Assembly: GCA_000153745.1 (NCBI GenBank)
Contig: DS022282.1
Coordinates: 1,656,816-1,720,815 of the forward strand
Origin: Rhodobacterales bacterium HTCC2255
GTDB taxonomy: Bacteria > Pseudomonadota > Alphaproteobacteria > Rhodobacterales > Rhodobacteraceae
Direction: 5' to 3'
DNA length: 64,000 nucleotides
Shown here: positions 58,522 through 64,000 of the stretch, piece by piece
How the letters are laid out: every line of letters begins with the position of its first letter
Numbering within the stretch: the stretch's first letter is position 1
Notes under the pieces: generated by a model
What the model saw: only the letters and a program-made list of their open reading frames with translations
What the model was told of the DNA's origin: nothing
Database searches by the model: none
Made by a program: the position numbers and the translations under genes

Positions 58522-59022
58522 ATGATAAAAAAAGTATTAGTTATTTGTTTAACAGCATATTTTCCAGTTACTGCTAATGCAGAAACTTATGCTAAAATAA
58601 CAAAAATAACACCTAATTATACTTATTCTAAAGCCTACAAAAAAGAAAAGTCTTGCTATACGGTAGACACCCCAATTTATGGAAAAACTTTGAATAGGGG
58701 TACTACTGGTGGGGATGTTTTTGCAGGTATGTTATTGGGAAGTTTGTTAGGAAAAGGTGCCACAGGAAAAGACAAGGGTGCTGCGGTAGGGGCAGTATTG
58801 GGAGGTATTATTGCAGCAGAAAAAAATAATACAACAACTTCTATTATAGGTTACGAGCCAATAAGAAACTGTGAAATAATTCAAATCCCTGAAACAATAG
58901 AAACAATAAAAAATTATAAAATTGATTATGAATGGGGCGATGTAATGGGATCATCGTATACATATAATAGATATCATGTAGGTCAACATATACCTATCTC
59001 GATAAGTATTATTGCAAATTAA
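58522..59022 (+). CDS. Secreted glycine-zipper protein (17-kDa surface antigen-like)
   Basis: The 166-residue protein has a signal peptide (IKKVLVICLTAYFPVTANA) and a central glycine-zipper region of about residues 66-97 (FAGMLLGSLLGKGATGKDKG and AAVGAVLGGIIAAE), which in the 17-kDa antigen/Rick_17kDa_Anti family inserts in the outer membrane. Two cysteines (SCYTVD and RNCEII) flank the zipper. It has no lipobox, so it is not a lipoprotein. It is divergent from the regulator pair and preceded by GGAG, 7 nt before the ATG. Likely an envelope stress or surface protein controlled by the neighbouring regulator, which is inference. Confidence 0.8.
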   Translation: MIKKVLVICLTAYFPVTANAETYAKITKITPNYTYSKAYKKEKSCYTVDTPIYGKTLNRGTTGGDVFAGMLLGSLLGKGATGKDKGAAVGAVLGGIIAAEKNNTTTSIIGYEPIRNCEIIQIPETIETIKNYKIDYEWGDVMGSSYTYNRYHVGQHIPISISIIAN

Positions 59023-59051
59023 TTAAAGTTATTAAAATTAGTGTGCTTGTC

Positions 59052-59852
59052 TCACTGTCTTATACTTTTATAAATAAAGCTTAATATGTTAAATGTGACA
59101 AATGAAATTGCGGCTATACAAACTATGGTAGGGCCCGCAGGTGTATCAAAAATATATGCCGCCTCAAGTCCTCCAAATGCAGAAAGGCATCCTATAATTG
59201 CTGCAATTATAGCCATTGATTCTGGAGTCCGTGCGAAAATTCTAGCACTAGCGGCTGGTATAATTAACATTGCAATTATCAATAAAACACCCACAACTTT
59301 TATTGCGACTGCTACTGTTATGGCTAAAGAGAGTGTTAATATAATCTTATCGCGTTTGGGGTTTAATCCAGAGGCGTATGCCATTTCCTCATTTAATGTG
59401 CTTATTAAAAGCGCAGACCATCTCCAATACATAAGTAAGAGAACTAGGATCACGCCAAGCCAAATTACAGCGAGATCATATTGCGATACTGCTAGAATAT
59501 CACCAAATAAATAGGCCATTAGATCAATTCTAATTCCTGATAGAAAGGAAACAAACACAAGCCCAAATGCTAGTGATGAGTGGGCTAAAACACCAAGAAG
59601 TGTATCCATGGCATAATTTTTTCCAGATAGAAGAGTGACAATCCATGCCATTAAGAGTGCAACCATTAATGCACCAGCAAAAACTGAAATTTGCAACATG
59701 AGTGATATTGCAACTCCCAGAATAGCGGCATGGGCAATAGCTTCACCAAAATATGCCATTCTTCTCCAGACTACAAAACAACCAAGAGGTGCCGCTGCTA
59801 ACGCCACACCAATTCCAGCCAGCACTGCTCTTGTCATGAAATCATCAAGCAT
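59052..59852 (-). CDS. znuB: Zinc ABC transporter permease
   Basis: ZnuB is the membrane subunit of the high-affinity zinc importer. The 266-residue protein has at least seven hydrophobic helices and the ABC-3 family sequences APLGCFVVWRRMAYFGEAIA-like CFVVWRRMAYFGEAIAHAAI near the N-terminus, where the GEAIAHA turn contacts the ATPase. It overlaps znuC by 8 bp. Confidence 0.94.
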   Translation of the reverse strand: MLDDFMTRAVLAGIGVALAAAPLGCFVVWRRMAYFGEAIAHAAILGVAISLMLQISVFAGALMVALLMAWIVTLLSGKNYAMDTLLGVLAHSSLAFGLVFVSFLSGIRIDLMAYLFGDILAVSQYDLAVIWLGVILVLLLMYWRWSALLISTLNEEMAYASGLNPKRDKIILTLSLAITVAVAIKVVGVLLIIAMLIIPAASARIFARTPESMAIIAAIIGCLSAFGGLEAAYIFDTPAGPTIVCIAAISFVTFNILSFIYKSIRQ

Positions 59853-60585
59853 TTGGCTCTACCTCTTTGTTTGAGTGATCGTGGTCATGATCATGGTGAT
59901 GCTGGTATAGTGCCAAAGTTCCTGCAGTACCTGCACCAAACATTGCCTTGTACTCTGGATCAGAGGCAACACTAGCGGGAGTGCCGGAACAGCATACATG
60001 TCCGTTTAGGCAAATTACGCGGTCAGAAGTGCTCATTACAACATGAAGATCGTGACTAATCATTAAAATAGCGCAGTTTGTTTCTCGCCTGACATCTTCT
60101 ATGTGTTTATAAAATAATGCAGAGCCTGGCTGATCAAGTCCTTGTGTTGCTTCATCAAGCAATAAGATGTCTGGTTTATTTAATATTGCGCGTGCAAGGA
60201 GTACACGCTGAAATTGCCCACCTGAGATTTGAGATATTTGACTTTTAAAAATATCTGGCGCTCCAGCTTTTTCCAGAGCGGTAAAACATTCTTTTTTGTT
60301 AATATTGTTTGATAGGTGCATAAAGCGCTCCACAGTCATTGGTAGACTAGAGTCAAAATTTAATCTCTGGGGTACATATCCTATTTTTAGATTATCTTTT
60401 AATGTTATCTTTCCTTTTTGCGGCGAGGTTGCGCCAATTATTGCTCGAAGGAGACTTGTTTTCCCTGATCCATTAGGGCCGACAACCGTAACGATTTCGC
60501 CTGCGTTAACATTAAGGTCAACGCCATGCAGTACTGCCTTTGCGCCATAATTTACGCAAAGATTTTCTATTCTAATTAAATTCAT
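59845..60585 (-). CDS. znuC: Zinc ABC transporter ATP-binding protein
   Basis: The 246-residue ATPase has Walker A in VVGPNGSGKTSLLRAIIG, the signature ISGGQFQRVLLARAIL, and Walker B LLLDEATQGLD. The C-terminus is histidine-rich (YQHHHDHDHDHSNKE), as in other zinc importers. The start at the ATG 60585 is chosen because it overlaps the zur stop (ATGA); the frame extends upstream to 60615 inside zur. Confidence 0.95.
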   Translation of the reverse strand: MNLIRIENLCVNYGAKAVLHGVDLNVNAGEIVTVVGPNGSGKTSLLRAIIGATSPQKGKITLKDNLKIGYVPQRLNFDSSLPMTVERFMHLSNNINKKECFTALEKAGAPDIFKSQISQISGGQFQRVLLARAILNKPDILLLDEATQGLDQPGSALFYKHIEDVRRETNCAILMISHDLHVVMSTSDRVICLNGHVCCSGTPASVASDPEYKAMFGAGTAGTLALYQHHHDHDHDHSNKEVEPNA

Positions 60586-61079
60586 ACTTGATTTGTTTCC
60601 ACACATGACTGGCAAATACCTTGGGCTTCTATAATCGTATGTTCAATTTGGAACCCAGTGGCGTTTGCTGTCTCTTTAAATGAAATATTGTGTGGGGAGG
60701 ATTGTGTTTCAGCTACCATATTGCATTTTTTACATATCAAAAATGCTGGTGAGTGATTTGCGCCAGGAAGAGAGCAGGCAACAAATGCATTTAATTTTTC
60801 TATTTTGTGGGCAAAGCCATGTTCTACAAGGAAATCTAATGCACGATATGCCACTGGTGGCTGATTGCTAAAACCTTGTTCGCGCAGCATTGCAAGTATT
60901 GCATAGGCACCGAGGGCTCTATGTTCGTGAAGTAATAATTCTAAAACCTTCTTACGTATTGGCGTTAAATTTAAGTTATTTTTGATGCAATACTCTTCGG
61001 CTGTATTAATTGCATTTTCTAGGCAATCGCCATGATTATGCTGTTTGAAACCAACCAAAGTTGAAGTTTTTTTATTCAC
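60582..61079 (-). CDS. zur: Zinc uptake regulator Zur (Fur family)
   Basis: Zur represses zinc uptake genes when zinc is plentiful. The 165-residue protein has the Fur winged helix (LTPIRKKVLELLLHEHRAL, VAYRALDFLVEHGFAHKIE), a histidine site in ANHSPAF, and two structural-zinc CXXC pairs (ICKKC and ICQSC). I place the start at the GTG 61079, with AGGAG 8 nt upstream; the longer frame from the TTG at 61130 would run through the operator region. Co-transcribed with znuC and znuB and divergent from znuA. Confidence 0.93.
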   Translation of the reverse strand: MNKKTSTLVGFKQHNHGDCLENAINTAEEYCIKNNLNLTPIRKKVLELLLHEHRALGAYAILAMLREQGFSNQPPVAYRALDFLVEHGFAHKIEKLNAFVACSLPGANHSPAFLICKKCNMVAETQSSPHNISFKETANATGFQIEHTIIEAQGICQSCVETNQV

Positions 61080-61098
61080 GGGGAAATCTCCTATTGCA

Positions 61099-61146
61099 AT
61101 GTTATAACATATTATATTAGTAACACTCAATGTAATAATATAACAT
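61099..61146. promoter_or_regulatory. Paired Zur operators between zur and znuA
   Basis: ATGTTATAACAT at 61099-61110 is a perfect 12-bp palindrome and ATGTAATAATATAACAT at 61130-61146 is a near-perfect 17-nt one (one mismatch in eight). Both resemble the alphaproteobacterial Zur box built on ATGTTATA half-sites. The first sits before the zur start and the second ends directly before the znuA ribosome binding site, so each could govern one of the divergent transcripts. Confidence 0.75.
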
Positions 61147-61156
61147 GGAGAAAGTA

Positions 61157-62284
61157 ATGTCCAGAAAGCTTATAACAATATCAACAATTATGACCCTAAT
61201 GAGTACAAGTGTCATAGCTGATGTACCCAATGTTGCGGCAGATATTGCGCCAATTCACTCTTTAGTTTCGAGAGTGATGGATGGCGTAGGAGCCCCAAAG
61301 TTAATTGTACAGTCTGGAGCATCCCCACATGGATACAGGCTACGGCCATCTGAAGCGAAGGCGCTTCAAGATGCTGATCATGTTTTTTGGATGGGTGAAG
61401 AATTAACACCGTGGTTAGATAGTGCAATTGGTACGCTTGCATCTAATGCATCTGTAACAACACTTTTAGATCAACAGGGTGTCATATTACATGATTTCCG
61501 TGAGGGTGCTCTTTTTGAGGCACATGATCATTCCGCGCATGGTGATGACGACCACGACGACCACGACGATCATAAAGACCATGACGACCACGATGATCAT
61601 GATGACCACGACGATCATAAAGACCATGACGACCACGATGATCATGATGACCACGACGATCATAAAGACCATGACGACCACGATGATCATGACGACCACG
61701 ACGATCATGACGACCACGATGATCATGATGACCACGACGATCATAAAGACCATGATGACCACGATGATCATGGTAGTCACGACCCTCACGCATGGTTATC
61801 ACCAGAGAATGCGAAATTATGGTTGAATATCATCGCATCTAAATTGTCTGTCTCAGATCCAGAAAATGCAGCAACTTACTTTATGAATGCGGCAGCGGGT
61901 CAGGCGGAAATTGAGGCAATGATTGCTGAAGTCAAGGCTACCTTGAAGCCAGTTCAGGGTGGTAAATTTGTTGTGTTCCATGACGCATACCAATATTTTG
62001 AAAACGATTTTGATTTTTATGCATCAGGAGCAATCTCCTTAGGTGACTCCTCAGATCCAAGTCCTGCTCGAATTGAAAAAGTTCAGAAGAGAATACGTGA
62101 TGAGGGTATTCAGTGTGTATTGGCTGAGCCACAATTTAAAAAGGGTTTAGTGGCTACAGTTATGGAGGGGAGTGATGCTACTGCAAGTGTCATAGATCCG
62201 CTTGGTACTGAATTAGAGATGGGACCAAAACTATATACACAGCTCATTAAAAATATGGCTAAAACATTGAGAAATTGTCTCTGA
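61157..62284 (+). CDS. znuA: Zinc ABC transporter substrate-binding protein with long His/Asp repeat
   Basis: ZnuA captures zinc in the periplasm and delivers it to ZnuB. The 375-residue product has a signal peptide (MSRKLITISTIMTLMSTSVIA), the first metal site in PHGYRLRPSEAKALQDAD, HDPHAWLSPENAKLWL after the repeat, and a further site in FVVFHDAYQYFENDF. Residues 130-205 consist only of Asp, His and Lys in units of DDH with occasional HKDH, a much longer insert than the usual histidine-rich loop. The ATG at 61157 follows GGAGAAAG; an in-frame ATG at 61145 lies in the operator. It is probably a zinc-buffering arm. Confidence 0.95.
   Translation: MSRKLITISTIMTLMSTSVIADVPNVAADIAPIHSLVSRVMDGVGAPKLIVQSGASPHGYRLRPSEAKALQDADHVFWMGEELTPWLDSAIGTLASNASVTTLLDQQGVILHDFREGALFEAHDHSAHGDDDHDDHDDHKDHDDHDDHDDHDDHKDHDDHDDHDDHDDHKDHDDHDDHDDHDDHDDHDDHDDHDDHKDHDDHDDHGSHDPHAWLSPENAKLWLNIIASKLSVSDPENAATYFMNAAAGQAEIEAMIAEVKATLKPVQGGKFVVFHDAYQYFENDFDFYASGAISLGDSSDPSPARIEKVQKRIRDEGIQCVLAEPQFKKGLVATVMEGSDATASVIDPLGTELEMGPKLYTQLIKNMAKTLRNCL
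61544..61771 (+). repeat. Tandem repeat encoding the ZnuA His/Asp insert
   Basis: This 228-bp stretch is built from GAT/GAC and CAT/CAC codons. A 45-bp unit beginning CATAAAGACCATGAC starts at 61571, 61616 and 61661 almost identically, with a fourth copy of the CATAAAGACCAT segment at 61742 after an 81-bp interval. The structure is typical of slippage-prone coding repeats and is likely to vary in copy number between strains. Confidence 0.95.
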
Positions 62285-62305
62285 AATATGTAAAATTATA
62301 AAGAA

Positions 62306-62360
62306 TTTCTCCAACATAAATATTTGATTAAAATTTAATTTTAAATTCTTGTTGGAGAAA
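62306..62360. terminator. Long inverted repeat downstream of znuA
   Basis: TTTCTCCAACA at 62306-62316 pairs perfectly with TGTTGGAGAAA at 62350-62360. The 33-nt loop contains a second palindrome (TTAAAAT-TTA-ATTTTAA). It lies 22 bp past the znuA stop and may end that transcript, though no T-run follows on the plus strand. Confidence 0.5.
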
Positions 62361-62538
62361 CACAAAATAACATATCTAGAGATTGATAATGTGATGGTAA
62401 ATTTTTATGTTACACTCTGAAAATTAATATAATCATTTGGTATATGAGCCATACATAATATTTATGTTTACTCACTGGATATCAATTTAATAATTAAGTT
62501 CTTTAATGGATTTAAAAAATGCAAAATGGGAATATAAA

Positions 62539-62769
62539 ATGTCGGATAATGTAACAGACGAAAATTTTGATAAAATTCATGAAGCCATAGACACAACTAT
62601 CACCAGTCTTGAAGATGCTGGAAGTGATTTGGGTGACATTGCACTCTGCATGTTTGTGGAGGGCGCCAATATACTTGAGCAAATGGGTTTATCCAAAGAG
62701 GAGATTAGTGCCATGGCCTTGGATTTCTTATCATCAGATGAGACTAATATAGAAATTCCCAACGAATAA
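62539..62769 (+). CDS. Small acidic hypothetical protein
   Basis: I do not recognise this 76-residue protein. It is strongly acidic and helical in appearance (FDKIHEAIDTTITSLEDAG, then MGLSKEEISAMALDFL), with one cysteine and no signal or membrane segment. The frame is open from an ATG at 62506, but GGGAA 6-7 nt before the ATG at 62539 favours the shorter form. About 250 bp separates it from znuA and 177 bp from the next gene, so it is probably transcribed alone. Confidence 0.6.
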   Translation: MSDNVTDENFDKIHEAIDTTITSLEDAGSDLGDIALCMFVEGANILEQMGLSKEEISAMALDFLSSDETNIEIPNE

Positions 62770-62946
62770 ATTCTGTACCAAATTTGAATCTTTATGATAT
62801 AAAAATTTTCAATTATTTATATATATATCAAAAAAGCCCATATAAATTTATAGTATTGGTACTATTTTGATAATAAAGCATTAAATAGGTGTTGCAATAT
62901 ATATCTGTTTCCTTAGTCTCATTAGGATTCTTAATGGAGATTTATA

Positions 62947-63537
62947 ATGAAACAATTAATTAAGTATATTTTATCAATTACGCTATTTATCATACCCTCA
63001 TTCAGTTTTGCTGGAGATCTAAATTGGGGTGACACCCTAATTGAAGATGCTAAAGACGTTAAGCAAGAAGCTTTTTGTCGCCTTGTAGAGACTTATAAAA
63101 CAAGAGCAAATGAGGCTAAGAATTCTATGAATCAAATTAAGATGATGGCAGTTTCCCAAGAACAGGCCGATGATCTTAAAGCTTTAATCAAAGATAAGAA
63201 ATATGAGAATTGGATTGCTCAAGTAAAAAGAGTGGATTTAGTTAAAGCAGGCGGAGCTGCCGAAAATAAATACAATGTAAAACTTTCAGCTGATCTTGGT
63301 TGTGGAGTTACAATTCATTCATCAGTAGAAGTAGATGATAAAAAAATTGGTGAAGTAAGCTCACCAATTCTTTTTAAACAATTAGAAAAAGTGTCATCTG
63401 GCGATTTTGTTCTAATCTCGGGTGAGTTTAAGAATGATTTTGTTGCAACGGAATTCTGTCTTGAATGTTCCATTGAAAATAAAGCAAAAAATACATCATT
63501 TGCTTCAACATACGATACTCTAGTGATGTTTAAATAA
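62947..63537 (+). CDS. Secreted hypothetical protein
   Basis: The 196-residue protein has a clear signal peptide (KYILSITLFIIPSFSFAG, cleavage near FSFA-G) and a mature domain rich in charged residues, with a helical first half (EAFCRLVETYKTRANEAKNS) and a strand-rich second half. Cysteines at AFCRL, LGCGV and EFCLECS could form disulfides. GGAG lies 9 nt before the ATG. No family is recognised. The next secreted gene follows 6 bp downstream, so the two are likely co-transcribed. Confidence 0.7.
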   Translation: MKQLIKYILSITLFIIPSFSFAGDLNWGDTLIEDAKDVKQEAFCRLVETYKTRANEAKNSMNQIKMMAVSQEQADDLKALIKDKKYENWIAQVKRVDLVKAGGAAENKYNVKLSADLGCGVTIHSSVEVDDKKIGEVSSPILFKQLEKVSSGDFVLISGEFKNDFVATEFCLECSIENKAKNTSFASTYDTLVMFK

Positions 63538-63543
63538 CGATAA

Positions 63544-64000
63544 ATGATTTTCGATACTCCATTAATAAAAAAATACATACACAGATTTCTGATCTGTGTA
63601 TGTGTGCTTATGCCTGTTGGAGTGCAGGCTGATATATTAACATTTGATAAAGTATCCTTTATAAGAGAAAACAATGGTGGCGCTGCAAATTCATATTCAC
63701 AACTGCTTTTCAAGGTAGATTATCCAGTTATTGGAACAAAAAAATATCTCAACAGAAATAGTATCATGTTCACATTTGATACCGATAAAAATCTAAACAG
63801 AGTAAGAACTGACATTAGGTTTAAAAGAGATTGGTTGAAACCCAGAAAGTTTAAAAGTTCAAATAAACAATACAATGATTTCTATATTGGAAGCTATAAT
63901 CTTAATAGAAACCACATATCTGATTTGGGAACTTTAAGCCAAGAAGAAAAGACTGTTTTGGCGTGGATGATTGTAAATAGTGATGAATTAATTAATTATG
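63544..64000 (+). CDS. Secreted hypothetical protein, 3' part cut by window end
   Basis: From the ATG at 63544 the frame is open to the end of the window, about 152 residues. It begins with a basic, hydrophobic signal sequence (IHRFLICVCVLMPVGVQA, cleavage after VQA), then TFDKVSFIRENNGGAANSYS and a region rich in aromatic, basic and Asn residues. No family is recognised. A perfect 12-bp hairpin lies across the signal-sequence codons. Start 6 bp after the preceding stop suggests one transcript. Confidence 0.65.
   Translation, partial: MIFDTPLIKKYIHRFLICVCVLMPVGVQADILTFDKVSFIRENNGGAANSYSQLLFKVDYPVIGTKKYLNRNSIMFTFDTDKNLNRVRTDIRFKRDWLKPRKFKSSNKQYNDFYIGSYNLNRNHISDLGTLSQEEKTVLAWMIVNSDELINY
63575..63603 (+). 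repeat. Perfect inverted repeat within a signal-sequence coding region
   Basis: ACATACACAGAT at 63575-63586 pairs with ATCTGTGTATGT at 63592-63603 around a 5-nt loop TTCTG. It lies 38 bp after the stop of the preceding gene and within the coding frame starting at 63544. It has no T-tract, so it is not a classical terminator; it could shape mRNA stability or translation. Confidence 0.75.

Noticed and set aside
61544-61771. Repeat array considered as a CRISPR
   Set aside because: Units are adjacent with no unique spacers, sit inside a coding gene and encode a regular Asp/His pattern.
61482-61826. Additional open frames on both strands through the ZnuA repeat, one rich in Met/Ile/Thr, others in Arg/Gly/His
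   Set aside because: The 3-periodic repeat keeps all frames open artificially; only the znuA frame has a signal peptide and conserved flanking domains.
62395-62470. Possible promoter with TATAAT upstream of the acidic gene
   Set aside because: The nearest -35-like hexamer is only about 12 bp away and the region is so AT-rich that such matches are expected by chance.

Overview
The window is a stretch of AT-rich chromosome from an alphaproteobacterium, probably a low-GC marine member of the Rhodobacterales. Several traits support this: an Irr-type Fur regulator divergent from fabA-fabB-fabI, a class I lysyl-tRNA synthetase, a class II (CP4-like) AroA, an NDUFS4-like complex I accessory subunit, a large dimethylglycine-dehydrogenase-like flavoprotein, and a metK leader matching the SAM/SAH riboswitch, a class known mainly from Rhodobacterales. 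The order assignment is inference; class Alphaproteobacteria is much safer. I see no insertion sequence, prophage, CRISPR array or integrase. Genes are tightly packed, with many 1-20 bp overlaps.

Region by region: 1-5.1 kb (minus strand) holds an LpoA-like lipoprotein, glnD and the start of murJ. 5.2-13.9 kb holds rsmI, gshB, two cobalamin genes, rpoH, the overlapping run coaBC-dut-moeB-MOSC, a 2-hydroxyacid dehydrogenase and a secreted SH3-like protein. 13.9-20.4 kb is catabolic: an M3 peptidase, the DMGDH-like enzyme, a threonine-dehydratase-like enzyme and a type II HAD. 20.4-23.5 kb is the unsaturated fatty acid cluster fabI/fabB/fabA facing irr. 23.7-31 kb is miaB-ybeZ-ybeY-corC-lnt followed by riboswitch-metK-trmB. 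31-38.6 kb is aroA-cmk, a secreted hypothetical protein, rpsA, ihfB, lapA and trpF-trpB. 38.6-46.4 kb holds a HyuA-like protein with a HAD hydrolase, LPS genes (LpxL-like acyltransferase, waaA, a glycosyltransferase) and ettA. 46.5-57.4 kb holds a siderophore-interacting reductase, nadD, a TerB-like gene, lysS, chrA, a FadJ-like protein, small hypotheticals, uvrB, the NDUFS4-like gene and tRNA-Arg(TCT).

The last 6.5 kb is the least ordinary part. A membrane protein with a C-terminal OmpR-type winged helix (the reverse of ToxR topology) overlaps a small secreted partner gene. Both diverge from a glycine-zipper surface protein across a promoter region with repeated AATAAC half-sites. Next comes a complete zinc-uptake locus (znuB-znuC-zur divergent from znuA) with palindromic Zur-type operators; ZnuA carries a 76-residue insert made only of His, Asp and Lys, encoded by 45-bp tandem repeats. 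The window ends with a small acidic protein and two secreted proteins of unknown function, the last cut by the window edge.

The most useful observations are the metK riboswitch, the inverted ToxR-like cassette, the FadJ homologue that appears to have lost both catalytic glutamates of its hydratase half, and the ZnuA histidine/aspartate repeat. All functional calls rest on reading the sequence and recalled family motifs; no database search was run.
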